Assembly: GCA_026392465.1 (NCBI GenBank)
Contig: JAPLCA010000020.1
Location: 1 to 59,713, forward strand
Length of the DNA: 59,713 nt
Origin: Propionibacteriales bacterium
Lineage (GTDB): Bacteria; Actinomycetota; Actinomycetes; Propionibacteriales; Nocardioidaceae
Direction: 5' to 3'
A program made the translations under genes and the position numbers. Below, piece after piece: positions 32,218 to 41,854 of this stretch (positions within the stretch are counted from its first letter, which is position 1; each line of letters starts with the position of its first letter). The notes below the pieces were generated by a model. That model searched no databases. It saw only the letters and a program-made list of their open reading frames with translations, and was not told where the DNA came from.

Positions 32218-33411
32218 TCAGGAGCCGAGGTAGGTCCCGGCGACGCGGATCTTCCCGGGTCCGTCCGGCACGGTGCGGGTCGTGCAGTCACCCGTGGCGG
32301 CGTCGCACGTGGTGACCCGGCTGCCCTCGACCTTCACGAGCCGGCCGTCGGGGGTCCAGCCGTAGGTGAACCCGTCGCCGGGCAGCGTGATCCGCCGGCC
32401 CGTGTCGAGGTCGGTGACGTGCACGACCGGGTTCCGGACCTCGTTGCCCTCCACCCCGTCGACGACCGTCCTGGTGCCGTCCTCGTCGGTGCTCACGAAC
32501 GTCGTCGTGGTCTGGACGAAGCGGCCGTCGGGCGACAGCTCGTTCGAGGCCCAGCGCGCGTCGCCGGTGCCGACCGTGAGGTCAGCGGTGGAGCCCAGCT
32601 GACGTGCGTCGCCGAGCCGGTACGCCGTCGACCCGTGGTCGCCACCAAGAGCGCGTCCGCCGCCGGTCGACGGCAGCTGCTCGCCCGGGACCGCGGCGAC
32701 CGCCCGGCCGGTGCGCCAGTTCAGCACCTTCTGCGCCTGGTTCGTGCCGACCACGACGTAGTCGCCCGTGAGGCCGATGGGCGGGACGCTCCACCCGGCC
32801 CACGTGTACCCGCCGTCGAACGGCACGACCGCCAGCTCACGGCCGGACGAGGCCTGCACGACGTGCACCTCGTACCCGCTCCCGGCCTTCGTGACGTACG
32901 CGAGACGGTCCGCGGAGGCGTCGGCGCCGGGCACGACCTTGCGGGGCAGATCGAGCCGACGGACCGTGCCGTCGGTGCCGACGTACACCCAGCCGCGGGG
33001 CGCGTCGCCCGCGTCGTCGTCCGACACGGCGGCGATCACGCCGTCGGCCGTGTAGTACAACGTCTGGACGGTCGTGCCGAGGTCGACGGAGTAGTCGGGG
33101 TCGCTGAACCAGACGGTGTCACCCCGCGAGAAGGCGCCGCCCGTGCGGTACGCGCTGGACACGAGGTCGACGTCGGAGGCGGAGATGCTGCTCTCGACCT
33201 GCAGCGACGACCCGTCGCCGCCGCCCACCCCGCTGACGGCGACCGCGGTGCCGGCGACCGCGCCGATGGCGAGCGTCGCGACGGAGCGGCGGACCACGGC
33301 GCGGCGACGGCCGGCCCGGCGCCCGCTGCGGATCACCCCGTCGAGGTCGAGCTCGGGGACCGGCTGGGAGGTGGCGTGCTGTCGGATGAGGTCGGTGAGG
33401 TGGTCAGTCAT
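32218..33411 (-). CDS. Membrane-anchored beta-propeller-like partner of a sigma factor
   Basis: The 397-aa protein has a short N-terminal cytosolic part (MTDHLTDLIRQHATSQPVPE), a basic stretch and one transmembrane helix at about residues 43-60, then an extracytoplasmic region of repeated strand motifs (LNWRTGRAVAAVPG, ELSPDGRFVQTTTTF, GDGFTYGWTPDGRLV), resembling a WD/TolB-like propeller. The start overlaps the sigma-factor stop by 8 nt. Such a layout suggests an anti-sigma or sensor role, but no zinc anti-sigma motif is visible. A decayed paralogue lies just downstream. Confidence 0.75.
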   Translation of the reverse strand: MTDHLTDLIRQHATSQPVPELDLDGVIRSGRRAGRRRAVVRRSVATLAIGAVAGTAVAVSGVGGGDGSSLQVESSISASDVDLVSSAYRTGGAFSRGDTVWFSDPDYSVDLGTTVQTLYYTADGVIAAVSDDDAGDAPRGWVYVGTDGTVRRLDLPRKVVPGADASADRLAYVTKAGSGYEVHVVQASSGRELAVVPFDGGYTWAGWSVPPIGLTGDYVVVGTNQAQKVLNWRTGRAVAAVPGEQLPSTGGGRALGGDHGSTAYRLGDARQLGSTADLTVGTGDARWASNELSPDGRFVQTTTTFVSTDEDGTRTVVDGVEGNEVRNPVVHVTDLDTGRRITLPGDGFTYGWTPDGRLVKVEGSRVTTCDAATGDCTTRTVPDGPGKIRVAGTYLGS

Positions 33412-33931
33412 CGTGGGCTCCTTCGGTGACGAGGTCGGCGCGGGCTCGCAGGGCTGCGAGGGCGACGACGGTCTGGCTCTTGACGGTGCCGGTGGACACG
33501 TTCAGGAGGTCGGCGGTCTCCTGGACGGACAGGTCCTCGAGGAAGCGGAGGACGAGCACGGACCGCTGCCCGAGGGGCAGGGCCCGGAGGGCGTCCGCGA
33601 GGGTGATGCGGTCGGAGAGGTCACCGGCGAGGTCGGCCGTGCTGACTGCGGCGCCTGCGGTGGACTCGTCGACGTCCCGGACGTCCTCGTGGTTCCAGGC
33701 GTGCTTGCGGAACCAGTCGCGCGACACGGTGACCATCACGCGTCGGGTGTAGGCCCTCGCCTTCTCGGGCTCGCGCAGTCGTGGCCAGGCCAGGTAGGTC
33801 TTGACCAGGGCCGACTGCACGAGGTCCTCGGCGAGCTGCCGGTCCCCGACGATGAGCACCGCCGTCCGGTAGAGCTGCGGCCACGCAGCCTCCGCGAACT
33901 CGCTGTACGCAGCCTCGGTCGTCCGTCGCAC
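33404..33931 (-). CDS. SigE-family ECF-type RNA polymerase sigma factor
   Basis: The 175-aa protein has sigma-70 region 2 (LYRTAVLIVGDRQLAEDLVQ to AYTRRVMVTVSRDW) and region 4 (LRALPLGQRSVLVLRFLEDL to VSTGTVKSQ). It lacks regions 1 and 3, as in ECF sigma factors of the actinobacterial SigE/SigK-like group. GTG 33931 is chosen because GGAG is 5 nt before it; GTG 33937 overlaps that site. A GTGA-N6-TCAC element lies at 33949-33962. The coupled membrane protein downstream is its likely regulator. Confidence 0.88.
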   Translation of the reverse strand: MRRTTEAAYSEFAEAAWPQLYRTAVLIVGDRQLAEDLVQSALVKTYLAWPRLREPEKARAYTRRVMVTVSRDWFRKHAWNHEDVRDVDESTAGAAVSTADLAGDLSDRITLADALRALPLGQRSVLVLRFLEDLSVQETADLLNVSTGTVKSQTVVALAALRARADLVTEGAHDD

Positions 33932-34066
33932 GTGCACTCCTCGTCCGGGTGAACTCTGTCACCTCCTAGACGGGGTGGGGGCGCGATCCGGTTGGGGCGC
34001 CGCACCTTTCGGCACCTCATCGCCCGTCCTGAGGACGAGAACGGTCGATGACGTGCCGATCCGCGG

Positions 34067-34852
34067 TCAGGAGCGTCGGCTCGCCGCCCGCGTGCCGGGC
34101 GTCGGGAACCAGCGCCACACGACGAACGACTGGCCGAGCGTCCACACCTGGCTGACGACCCAGTAGACGAGCAGGCCGACGGGCACGAAGGTCCCGGCGA
34201 GCAGCAACCCTCCGGCCGAGAGGGTCGGCATCATCCGGGTGGCCTGCTGCATCGCCTCGGGCATCCCGTCGGTCGGGGTGTTGGGCATGACGAAGAGGTG
34301 CTGGGTCGCGAACGACACGAGGGCCGCGACGGCGGCGAGCGTCAGCACGACGGCCAGGTGCACCCCGCCCTGGCCGAGCATGCCGCTGTCGGCCAGCCCG
34401 GTGCCGAACAGCTGGGCGCGGTCGAAGAGCGCCACCTGCGTCGCATCCATCGAGCCGACGGGCGAGCCGGCCGCGACGTCGGCGAGCAGGTGGTACAGGG
34501 CGATCCACAGCGGCAGCTGCAGCAGCACCGGCAGACAACCCAGCCGCGAGACGCCGTGCTCGGCGGAGACCGCGCGACGCTCCTCCATCATGGCGCGCAC
34601 GCTCTCGGTGTCGGTGCGCCCCTTGTAGCGCTGGGCGATCTCCTGCATCTGCGGTCGGGCGAGGGCCGACCGACGCGCGTTGCGGACCTGGTGGACGGTG
34701 ATCGGCAGCAGCAGCGAGCGCACCACCACGACGATCGCGGCGATGCTCAGGCACCAGCCGACGGCACCACCGGGGTCGGCCCCGAGGTGCGTGAGGAGGG
34801 CGTGGGTGTGGGACAGCAGGGCGGACAGGACGTGCTTCAGCGGGTCGAGCAT
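34067..34852 (-). CDS. yidC: YidC/Oxa1 family membrane insertase
   Basis: ATG 34852 with an AGGAGAACCCCC leader gives a 261-aa protein. It has the YidC conserved core: a first helix after GGAVGWCLSIAAIVVVVRSLLLP, the basic VHQVRNARRS and MQEIAQRYKGRTD cytosolic loop, then GCLPVLLQLPLWIALYHLL and the final QVWTLGQSFVVWRWF. YidC inserts and folds membrane proteins. It is not next to rpmH/rnpA, so this is probably a second copy, paired with the DUF6412-like gene upstream. A strictly conserved Arg lies in VVRSLLLP. Confidence 0.9.
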   Translation of the reverse strand: MLDPLKHVLSALLSHTHALLTHLGADPGGAVGWCLSIAAIVVVVRSLLLPITVHQVRNARRSALARPQMQEIAQRYKGRTDTESVRAMMEERRAVSAEHGVSRLGCLPVLLQLPLWIALYHLLADVAAGSPVGSMDATQVALFDRAQLFGTGLADSGMLGQGGVHLAVVLTLAAVAALVSFATQHLFVMPNTPTDGMPEAMQQATRMMPTLSAGGLLLAGTFVPVGLLVYWVVSQVWTLGQSFVVWRWFPTPGTRAASRRS

Positions 34853-34864
34853 GGGGGTTCTCCT

Positions 34865-34911
34865 GGTCTGAGGATCGGATCGGGCACGTCGCCCGAAGGC
34901 GACCTCAGACC
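34865..34911 (-). promoter_or_regulatory. Hairpin between the small membrane-protein gene and yidC
   Basis: Nine-base arms GGTCTGAGG (34865-34873) and CCTCAGACC (34903-34911) enclose an inner CGGGC/GCCCG pair. The structure covers the first gene's stop and the leader of yidC, so it may tune yidC expression or partly terminate. Confidence 0.4.
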
Positions 34912-35180
34912 AGACCGGGAGCGCGCGGACGCACCGGCTGGCGCACCGGGTCCGCGATGCGCGACGAGAGCACGGGCACCAGCCGCACGGCCTCGCCGGG
35001 CCGCACTCCGACACCCGTGACACGGTGCTCGACGACGACGCGCGAGCCCACCGCCACCACCAGCGCCGCGGCGATGAGGACGGCCACCCCCGCGGCTGCG
35101 GTGGACTCCGACGGCGCCGCGAGGCACAGGACGAACGCGAGCAGCCCGGTCGCCCGGCTCAGCATCGCGGTCTCGAACAC
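34905..35180 (-). CDS. Small membrane protein, DUF6412-like
   Basis: The 91-aa protein has two hydrophobic segments (GLLAFVLCLAAPSE and AAGVAVLIAAALVVAVGS) and a basic C-terminal end (RQPVRPRAPGLV). Small proteins of this kind (recalled as DUF6412) lie directly before a YidC paralogue in many actinobacteria, and here the gap to yidC is 52 nt. ATG 35165 is an alternative start that would remove five residues. No function is known. Confidence 0.65.
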   Translation of the reverse strand: MFETAMLSRATGLLAFVLCLAAPSESTAAAGVAVLIAAALVVAVGSRVVVEHRVTGVGVRPGEAVRLVPVLSSRIADPVRQPVRPRAPGLV

Positions 35181-35276
35181 CTCGCCAGCATAGGCCCGCC
35201 ACCCTCAGGGCGACAGGGTGCGAGATCGTCGAGAGCCGTCGCCCATCCCGAGCACCGTGCCCCGCTCGGTGGACGG

Positions 35277-35312
35277 AGAAGGGCCCCCAGCGCACAGGCT
35301 GGGGGCCCTTCT
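35277..35312 (-). terminator. Terminator hairpin after tRNA-Ser
   Basis: A perfect 15-bp stem (AGAAGGGCCCCCAGC and its complement) with a 6-nt loop begins 6 nt beyond the 3' end of the tRNA. There is no long T-run, but the stem stability and position fit termination of the tRNA transcript. Confidence 0.75.
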
Positions 35313-35318
35313 CGACGG

Positions 35319-35405
35319 CGGTGGCGGTGGGATTTGAACCCACGGTGGGTTTGACCCCACACATCATTTCGAGTGATGCACCTTCGGCCGCTCGGACACG
35401 CCACC
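35319..35405 (-). tRNA. tRNA-Ser (anticodon CGA)
   Basis: The minus strand folds into an 87-nt class II tRNA: acceptor GGTGGCG paired with CGCCACC, discriminator G, anticodon stem CATCA/TGATG around the loop CTCGAAA (anticodon CGA, reading UCG), a long variable arm (GTGGGGTCAAACCCAC) and T-loop TTCAAAT. The length and the long variable arm are diagnostic of tRNA-Ser. CCA is not encoded. UCG is a frequent Ser codon at this GC content. Confidence 0.96.
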
Positions 35406-35483
35406 GCGGGGTACCTTACCGGACCCCTGCACGTCACCAGCCGGTGGGTTTGGGCAGCGGGAGCGACCCCGTGCAGGAGGAGG

Positions 35484-36122
35484 ATGAGCATCGTGGACCT
35501 CGACGACCTTGCCGCGCGAGTGGCCGCGCTGGCTGAGGCCGACCCGGCCCGTCGCGTGCTGCTCGGCCTCGTCGGGGCACCCGGCAGTGGGAAGTCGACG
35601 CTCGCCCGACGGCTCGCGAACCGGGTCACGGCGCAGGGCGTCCCGGCCGTTCGAGTGCCGATGGACGGGTTCCACCTCGCCGACGCCGCCCTGCTCGAAC
35701 GCGGACTCCTCGCCCGCAAGGGTGCCGTCGAGACGTTCGACGCGCACGGCTACCTCGCGCTCCTGCGTCGCCTCCGCGCGGAGACGAACCACGACGTGCT
35801 GGCGCCGGGCTTCGAGCGCGACCTCGAGCAGCCGATCGCCGCGTCGATCACCGTCGCGCCGGAGCACCGCGTGGTCGTCACCGAGGGCAACTACCTCCTC
35901 GACACCGACGAGCCGTGGCCCGAGGTCCGGCGCGAGCTCGACGCCGTCTGGTTCGTCGACCTCGACGACGGACGTCGCCGGTCGCGCCTGGTCATGCGGC
36001 ACGTCAAACACGGCAAGTCGCGCGAGGACGCGCAGGCGTGGGTCGACGACGTGGACGAGCCGAACGCCCGGCGCGTGCTCGCCCGGCGCGAGCACGCCGA
36101 CCTCGTCGTCCCCTCCCCCTGA
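35484..36122 (+). CDS. Nucleoside/nucleotide kinase family protein
   Basis: The 212-aa protein has a P-loop (GLVGAPGSGKST, about residues 28-39) and the uridine kinase/PanK-like core with VPMDGFHLADAALLERGLL, KGAVETFDAHGYLALL, FERDLEQPIA and VVTEGNYLLD. It matches the YfdH/FrcK-like branch of actinobacterial phosphoribulokinase/uridine-kinase-like enzymes acting on sugars or nucleosides. GGAGGAGG overlaps the ATG region: ATG 35484 is only 3 nt past AGGAGG, while GTG 35493 has ideal spacing and could be the true start. Confidence 0.82.
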   Translation: MSIVDLDDLAARVAALAEADPARRVLLGLVGAPGSGKSTLARRLANRVTAQGVPAVRVPMDGFHLADAALLERGLLARKGAVETFDAHGYLALLRRLRAETNHDVLAPGFERDLEQPIAASITVAPEHRVVVTEGNYLLDTDEPWPEVRRELDAVWFVDLDDGRRRSRLVMRHVKHGKSREDAQAWVDDVDEPNARRVLARREHADLVVPSP

Positions 36123-36225
36123 CCCCCACCGCGGTCCCCGCGTTCTGTGGACCTTGCGACGCTTTCCCGCCGCGAAACCGTCATCAACTCGACGAAACGC
36201 GGGCTCAGGCGTAAGGGTGTGAGGG

Positions 36226-37374
36226 TCAGGGGAGGGCGGAGGCGAGTCGCGCGACGATCTCGCGCAGCACGTCGGGCGGGGTGGCGTAGGTCAGGCGCGC
36301 GCGGCCGTCGCCGACGCGGGAGGAGCCGGCGAAGGTCGGCCCCGGGGCCAGGGCGACGCGGCCGCGCTCGAGCAGGGTCGCCGCGGGGTCGTCGCCGACG
36401 TCGTACGCGCGCAGGTCGAGCCACGCCGTGTAGGTGCCGGGCCCGGCGACCAGGCGCGCTGACGGCAGGTGCTCGTCCACGAGCGCCTCGAGCAGCTCAC
36501 GGTTCGCGCGCAGGTCGGCGCGCAGCGCGTCGAGCCAGTCGCGACCCTCGCGCAACGCGGTCGTGTGCGCCAGCGTTCCGAGGTGGCTCGGACCGTGGCT
36601 GACGATCTCGAGGACCGCCGAGCGCTCAGCAGCGGTGGCCACCCCGCCGACGACGACGGCAGCCTTCAGGCCCGCCAGGTTGAACGCCTTCGACGCCGAC
36701 AGCACGGCGTAGGCGTCGTCGGTCCCCTCGACCGACAGGTACGGCACGAACGCGTCGGCCTCGCCCGACACCGGCGCGAGCGGCGCGTGGATCTCGTCGA
36801 CGACCACCCGCACGCCGTGCTCGGCGGCCAGCCGGGCGACGGTCGACAGCTCCTCGCGGGTGTGCACGACCGCGGTGGGGTTGTGCGGGCTGCACAGCAG
36901 GTAGGCGGCACCCGGGTGGCGGGCGAACGCGGTGGCCAGCCCTTCCAGGTCGAGCCGTCCGTCGGCACCCAGCGGCACCTCGACGCGCGAGCGCCCGACG
37001 TGCGCGACCGCGTCGTAGAACGGCGGATAGACGGGCGGGTTCAGGATGACGGGCGCGTCCGGGGCGTCGTGCAGCCGCAGCACCTCCTCGAGCCCGACCA
37101 TCACGTCGGCGACGTCGAGCGTGCTGGCAGGGTCGAAGGTCCAGCCCCAGCGGTCCGCGGCGAACGACGCCAGCGCCGGCGCGTACGTCCCGGCCTTCGG
37201 GTAGCCGGTGTCGCCGATCGCGACGGCCTCGGACAGCGCCCGCGCGACGGGCTCCGCGAGCGGCACGTCCATCTCGGCGACGAACGCGGGGAGCACGTCG
37301 GGCGCGTGGAGCGTCCACTTGACGCTCGTGCGGCGACGCAGGTCGGCCAGGCTCAGCTCGTGCAGCGGGTGCAT
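36226..37374 (-). CDS. MalY/PatB-type pyridoxal-phosphate aminotransferase
   Basis: The 382-aa protein is a fold-type I PLP enzyme: a short N-terminal helix with SVKWTLHAPDVLPAFVAEMD (the KW and AEMD pattern of MalY/PatB cystathionine beta-lyases), LLCSPHNPTAVVHT, VVVDEIHAPL, and the lysine motif SASKAFNLAGLKAA. It likely has C-S lyase activity on cystathionine or cysteine conjugates and may act in regulation as MalY does. The ATG follows GGAGGT. It stands alone between a kinase gene and a divergent small membrane-protein gene. Confidence 0.87.
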   Translation of the reverse strand: MHPLHELSLADLRRRTSVKWTLHAPDVLPAFVAEMDVPLAEPVARALSEAVAIGDTGYPKAGTYAPALASFAADRWGWTFDPASTLDVADVMVGLEEVLRLHDAPDAPVILNPPVYPPFYDAVAHVGRSRVEVPLGADGRLDLEGLATAFARHPGAAYLLCSPHNPTAVVHTREELSTVARLAAEHGVRVVVDEIHAPLAPVSGEADAFVPYLSVEGTDDAYAVLSASKAFNLAGLKAAVVVGGVATAAERSAVLEIVSHGPSHLGTLAHTTALREGRDWLDALRADLRANRELLEALVDEHLPSARLVAGPGTYTAWLDLRAYDVGDDPAATLLERGRVALAPGPTFAGSSRVGDGRARLTYATPPDVLREIVARLASALP

Positions 37375-37461
37375 ACCTCCCACCCTGCCACCGGCGGCGG
37401 CCCTTGACACGGCTGCCGACGCCGCGGGACAGTCGCGTCGACCCCGAGCCCGAGGTGACCC

Positions 37462-37875
37462 GTGACGCAGCACCGGACGACGGCAGGCCACTCCACCTCC
37501 CGAGGCATCGCGATCGCGTGGGTGTCGTGGGTCGCCGGGCTCCTCGCCTACCTCTGGACGGCCGCCACCGGGTTCAGCCTCGACGAGCTCACGCCGACCG
37601 AGGAGACGAAGGTGCTCGTGGGCGCCACCGCCGCCATGGCGCTCACCACGGTGCTGCCCTTCATGGGCCTGTGCCTGGCGCTCGTGCAACGTCGGGCCCT
37701 GGCCTCCGTCGGGCTCGGGCTCGCGGTGGCGCTGGCGCTCGTGCCCGTCGTGGCCGTGGGACCGGACGCCGCACGCGACTGGCACGACCGCGCCGCACCC
37801 GAGCCGACGCCCGCACGACCGAACGGCGGGTGCGCGGTGCACAGCGGCGGCACCCACACCTGCCCGGGCGGCTGA
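37462..37875 (+). CDS. Small membrane protein, four-span
   Basis: The 137-aa product (GTG start with GAGGTGA about 3 nt before it) has three to four hydrophobic segments, such as IAIAWVSWVAGLLAYLWTA and LGLAVALALVPVVAVG. Its Pro/Cys-rich C-terminal tail (GGCAVHSGGTHTCPGG) probably forms a disulfide outside the cell. I do not recognise the family. It lies 24 nt before the dipeptidase gene, but the latter seems to have its own leaderless promoter. Confidence 0.65.
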   Translation: MTQHRTTAGHSTSRGIAIAWVSWVAGLLAYLWTAATGFSLDELTPTEETKVLVGATAAMALTTVLPFMGLCLALVQRRALASVGLGLAVALALVPVVAVGPDAARDWHDRAAPEPTPARPNGGCAVHSGGTHTCPGG

Positions 37876-37899
37876 CACCCGGCGTCCTACCGTGGAGCC

Positions 37900-38985
37900 A
37901 TGGACGCGACCCTCGGCTCCCTGCTCACCGAACCCGCCGCGCAGGAGGCCGTGCGCGTCGCGCCGCTCGTCGACGGTCACGACGACCTGGCGTGGGAGGC
38001 GCGGGAGGCCGCCGGATACTCCATCGACGGGCTCGACGCCGACCGCGCGGCCGACGGCGTCGAGCCGACGTTCCACACCGACCTCGCCCGGCTGCGTGCC
38101 GCCGGCGTCGGCGGACAGTTCTGGTCGGTCTACGCGCCGTGCGAGCGACGCGGGGCCGACGCCGTCACCTACACGCTCGAGCAGGTCGACTGGGTGCACC
38201 GCCTGGTCGCCCGCTACCCGGAGCGCACGGCGCTGTGCTGGACGGGCGACGACGTCCGCGCCGCCTGGGCGTCGGGCCGGCTCGCGTCGCTGCTGGGCGC
38301 CGAGGGCGGTCACAGCATCGACGGCTCCCTCGCCGTCCTGCGCCAGCTCGCCCGACTCGGCGTGCGCTACATGACCCTCACCCACAACGAGAACACCCCG
38401 TGGGCCGACTCCGCCACCGACGAGCCGCAGCACGGCGGTCTCACCGCGTTCGGCCGCGACGTCGTGCGCGAGATGAACACCGTCGGCATGCTCGTCGACC
38501 TCTCGCACGTGGCGGCGACGACCATGCACGACGCGCTCGACGTCAGCAGCGCACCGGTGATCTTCAGCCACTCCTCCTGCCGCGCGGTCACCGACCACCC
38601 CCGGAACGTCCCCGACGACGTGCTCGAGCGGCTCCCCGGCAACGGAGGGGTCGTGATGGTCACCTACGTGCCGGCGTTCGTCAGCGCCGAGTTCGCGGCC
38701 TGGTTCGCGCGGCACGAGGCCGACCCCGCCACGGCCGGGGACAAGCCGGTCGTCACCGTGGAGCACGTCGCCGACCACGTCGACCACGCGCGCGAGGTGG
38801 TCGGGGTCGAGCACGTCGGGCTCGGCGGCGACTACGACGGCTTCGAGCACTTCCCGGTGGGCATGGACGACGTGACCGGCCACGCGGCGCTGCTCGACGA
38901 GCTGGCCCGCCGGGGCTGGTCGGCCGCCGACCTGTCCCACCTCACGGGACGCAACGTGCTGCGGGTGCTCGACGCCACCTCCTGA
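37900..38985 (+). CDS. M19 family membrane-type dipeptidase
   Basis: The 361-aa protein has the M19 (renal dipeptidase-like) signatures: the DGHDDLAWE zinc site, [15 protein letters not shown] with the bridging Glu, [46 protein letters not shown] and [16 protein letters not shown]. It hydrolyses dipeptides, including D-containing ones, and may process cell-wall fragments. TACCGT followed by exactly 6 nt precedes the ATG (leaderless). No signal peptide is visible, so it is cytosolic. Confidence 0.93.
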   Translation: MDATLGSLLTEPAAQEAVRVAPLVDGHDDLAWEAREAAGYSIDGLDADRAADGVEPTFHTDLARLRAAGVGGQFWSVYAPCERRGADAVTYTLEQVDWVHRLVARYPERTALCWTGDDVRAAWASGRLASLLGAEGGHSIDGSLAVLRQLARLGVRYMTLTHNENTPWADSATDEPQHGGLTAFGRDVVREMNTVGMLVDLSHVAATTMHDALDVSSAPVIFSHSSCRAVTDHPRNVPDDVLERLPGNGGVVMVTYVPAFVSAEFAAWFARHEADPATAGDKPVVTVEHVADHVDHAREVVGVEHVGLGGDYDGFEHFPVGMDDVTGHAALLDELARRGWSAADLSHLTGRNVLRVLDATS

Positions 38986-39058
38986 CGGCGGCCGGGGGCA
39001 CGTCGTCGCCGCGTGGCAGACTCGACGTGACCCAGCACACACCGCCTCGGAGGGACCG

Positions 39059-40678
39059 ATGACAGCGCGACCCAGCCACGCGACCGGCAGCACCGACGTC
39101 CCGCTGCTCGAGACCACCATCGGTGCCGACCTCGCCGCCACGGTCGCGCGCGTGCCCGACGTCGAGGCGCTCGTGGAGTGCGCCACCGGACGGCGCTGGA
39201 CCTACCGGCAGCTGTGGGACGACGTCACCGCGGTGGCGCGCGGGCTCGCGTCGCTGGGGCTGCGGAAGGGCGACCGCGTCGGCATCTGGGCACCGAACTG
39301 CGCGGAGTGGACGCTCGTCCAGTACGCGACGGCGCGCCTCGGCGTCGTGCTGGTCAACGTCAACCCCGCGTACCGCGCCCACGAGCTCGGCTACGTCGTC
39401 GGCCAGTCGGGCATGCGCGCGATCGTGGCCGTGCCCGAGCTCAAGGGCGCCTCGTTCGCCGACATGATCGAGCAGGTCCGCCCCGACCACCCGCACCTCA
39501 CGGACGTGGTGTTGGTCGGAACCCCCTCCTGGGAAGCCATGACCGACGCAGGCCGCGCGAGCGACCTCGACGTCGACGCCGTGGAGGCCACGCTCGACCC
39601 CGGCGACCCGATCAACATCCAGTACACGTCGGGCACGACCGGCTTCCCTAAGGGCGCCACGCTCTCGCACCGCAACATCCTCAACAACGGCTTCGCCGTG
39701 GGCGAGCTCCTGCACTACACGGCCGACGACCGGATCGCGATCCCCGTGCCCTTCTACCACTGCTTCGGCATGGTCATGGGCAACCTCGCAGCCACCTCGC
39801 ACGGCGCGACGATGGTCGTCCCCGCGCCCATGTTCGACCCTGCCGCGACGCTGCGCGCCGTCGCCGAGGAGCGGTGCACGTCGCTCTACGGCGTGCCCAC
39901 GATGTTCATCGCGATGCTGGCCGACCCGTCGTTCGACGCGCACGACCTGACCTCCCTGCGCACCGGGATCATGGCCGGCTCCCCCTGCCCGGTGGAGGTG
40001 ATGAAGCAGGTCATCGACCGGATGGGCGCCGAGGAGGTGTCGATCTGCTACGGCATGACCGAGACGTCGCCCGTGTCGACCCAGACCCGCACCGACGACT
40101 CGGTCGAGCGCCGCGTGAGCACCGTCGGACGCGTGCACCCCAACCTGGAGGTCAAGGTCGTCGACCCGCTCACCGGCGACGTCGTCCCCCGCGGCACGGC
40201 CGGCGAGCTGTGCACGCGCGGGTACTCGGTGATGCTCGGCTACTGGGAGGAGCCGCGGAAGACCGCCGAGGCGATCGACGCCGACGCGTGGATGCACACC
40301 GGCGACCTCGCCGTCATGGACGACGACGGGTACGTCAGCGTCACGGGACGCATCAAGGACGTCGTCATCCGCGGTGGCGAGAACATCTACCCGCGTGAGG
40401 TCGAGGAGTTCCTGCTCACCCATCCCGACGTGCTCGACGCCCAGGTCGTCGGCGTGCCCGACGAGCGGTACGGCGAAGAGCTCATGGCCTGGCTCCGGCT
40501 GCGCGACGGCGTCGGCGCGCTGACGGTCGAGGCGGTGCGCGAGTTCTGCGACGGACGCCTGGCCCACTACAAGGTGCCCCGGTACGTGCACGTCGTCGAC
40601 GAGTTCCCGATGACGGTCACGGGCAAGGTCCGCAAGGTCGAGATGCGCGAGGAGTCCCGGACCCTGCTCGGCCTGTGA
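39059..40678 (+). CDS. Acyl-CoA synthetase (AMP-binding), FadD-like
   Basis: The 539-aa protein is a complete ANL-family adenylate-forming enzyme: P-loop [29 protein letters not shown], the A7-A8 segment [34 protein letters not shown], and a C-terminal catalytic lysine in [12 protein letters not shown]. It activates a fatty or carboxylic acid to an acyl-CoA. GGAGGGACCG provides the ribosome site. The gene ends 18 nt before a converging gene. Chain-length preference cannot be stated. Confidence 0.92.
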   Translation: MTARPSHATGSTDVPLLETTIGADLAATVARVPDVEALVECATGRRWTYRQLWDDVTAVARGLASLGLRKGDRVGIWAPNCAEWTLVQYATARLGVVLVNVNPAYRAHELGYVVGQSGMRAIVAVPELKGASFADMIEQVRPDHPHLTDVVLVGTPSWEAMTDAGRASDLDVDAVEATLDPGDPINIQYTSGTTGFPKGATLSHRNILNNGFAVGELLHYTADDRIAIPVPFYHCFGMVMGNLAATSHGATMVVPAPMFDPAATLRAVAEERCTSLYGVPTMFIAMLADPSFDAHDLTSLRTGIMAGSPCPVEVMKQVIDRMGAEEVSICYGMTETSPVSTQTRTDDSVERRVSTVGRVHPNLEVKVVDPLTGDVVPRGTAGELCTRGYSVMLGYWEEPRKTAEAIDADAWMHTGDLAVMDDDGYVSVTGRIKDVVIRGGENIYPREVEEFLLTHPDVLDAQVVGVPDERYGEELMAWLRLRDGVGALTVEAVREFCDGRLAHYKVPRYVHVVDEFPMTVTGKVRKVEMREESRTLLGL

Positions 40679-40696
40679 CCGACGCGCCGATCTTTC

Positions 40697-41764
40697 TCAG
40701 GGGTGCGGCGCGGAGCGCACCCACCGGTCGACGTCGATGCCGTACACCCAGCGGCGGCCGGGCCACTCGGTGAGCGTCCACAGCTGGCCACGCTGCGGCC
40801 ACCAGGTGATGTCCTCCGGACCCGTCGGCAGCACACCACGGTGCCGGTGGAGCGCACCGGGACGACCGACCCAGAGGTCGCCCGCGACGTCCTCGCCGGC
40901 GCTCGCGGTGATCACCCACGTGCCGTCGACGAGCACGGCCCCCTGCATCCGCGGGGCGACGCCGTCGTGCGCCTCGACCGGCTCGGCCGGCCCTGCCTCG
41001 ACGCCCCGCAGCAGCTGGGTGTCGCGGTCCAGCGCGTAGCGCAGGAGTCGGTGGCTGGCACCCTTTCGGCCGTACTCGCCGGCCACCAGGTGGTCGACGT
41101 CGCCGGCGCGGTCGAGCGAGAGGAAGGAGTAGGTCATCGGTCGCGCGTCGCCCGCGGTCGACGCGTCGTAGGTCGTCAGCTGCGGCAGGACGTAGCGGTA
41201 GCCGCGCGTGCGCCAGCGGTTCCGCACGCGCACGACGTCGTCGACGCGGAAGACGCGGATGCCCCGCGCGCTCCCCGCCACGAACAGGTGGTCGCCGTAC
41301 CAGACGATGCCGCCCGCGTGGACGCGCACGGGGCGCAGCCGGTGCAGCCCGAGCCGCCGACGCGGCTCCACCAGCAGCACGTGCCGGTAGCGGGGTTCCG
41401 CGGGCTCCGTCAGGTCGACGACGGACACGCGCGACCCGAGCAGCAGCCAGCCGAGCGCCCCGTGGGCGTACCAGCTGGCGAGCACGACCGAGCGGCCCTC
41501 GTAGGTGCCCGACTGCGGGTCGGGTCCGTACGCGTCGGCCGACGTGGTCACGCCCTGCGGCCACCACCGGTCGGTGGTCGCGTCGCGCTCCTCCCACGTG
41601 AACCCCTCGGCCGCGGCCTCCCCCGGCACCTGCGTCGACGTCGCCCGACGGTCGAGGTCCGCGAGCACGCCGCGCAGCCCGACCCGACGGAACCGGCCGA
41701 AGAAGCGTTCGCCCAGCCGACGTTCCGCGCGGGCGGGGACGAGCCGGTACGGAGAGGCGACCAT
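40697..41764 (-). CDS. Hypothetical beta-propeller-like protein
   Basis: The 355-aa protein has no signal peptide. It consists of repeated strand segments with Trp and Arg (VVLASWYAHGALGWLLLG, AGGIVWYGDHLFVAGSARG, DPQSGTYEGRS, DITWWPQRGQLWTLTEWPG), which suggests a six- or seven-bladed propeller. I do not recognise the family. The ATG at 41764 is preceded by TACCGT and exactly 6 nt, so it looks leaderless, although GGAGGG is also adjacent. It is divergent from the hydrolase gene at 41855. Confidence 0.75.
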   Translation of the reverse strand: MVASPYRLVPARAERRLGERFFGRFRRVGLRGVLADLDRRATSTQVPGEAAAEGFTWEERDATTDRWWPQGVTTSADAYGPDPQSGTYEGRSVVLASWYAHGALGWLLLGSRVSVVDLTEPAEPRYRHVLLVEPRRRLGLHRLRPVRVHAGGIVWYGDHLFVAGSARGIRVFRVDDVVRVRNRWRTRGYRYVLPQLTTYDASTAGDARPMTYSFLSLDRAGDVDHLVAGEYGRKGASHRLLRYALDRDTQLLRGVEAGPAEPVEAHDGVAPRMQGAVLVDGTWVITASAGEDVAGDLWVGRPGALHRHRGVLPTGPEDITWWPQRGQLWTLTEWPGRRWVYGIDVDRWVRSAPHP

Positions 41765-41854
41765 CCCTCCACGGTAGGGCCCGGGGCCCGGCTCGCGACC
41801 CGGGCCGGTCGCGGGTACGGTCGCCGCCGGGGGACGGACGAGGAGAGGGACGAC

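Noticed and set aside
33949..33962. GTGA-N6-TCAC element 18 nt before the sigma-factor start as a CRP site
   Set aside because: It lies where the -10 or leader should be and lacks outer symmetry; about one such 8-base match is expected by chance in this window.
35319..35405. tRNA-Ser as the integration site of the island
   Set aside because: No duplicate of the tRNA 3' end was seen near 43-46 kb and no integrase gene is present; the island is 8 kb away.
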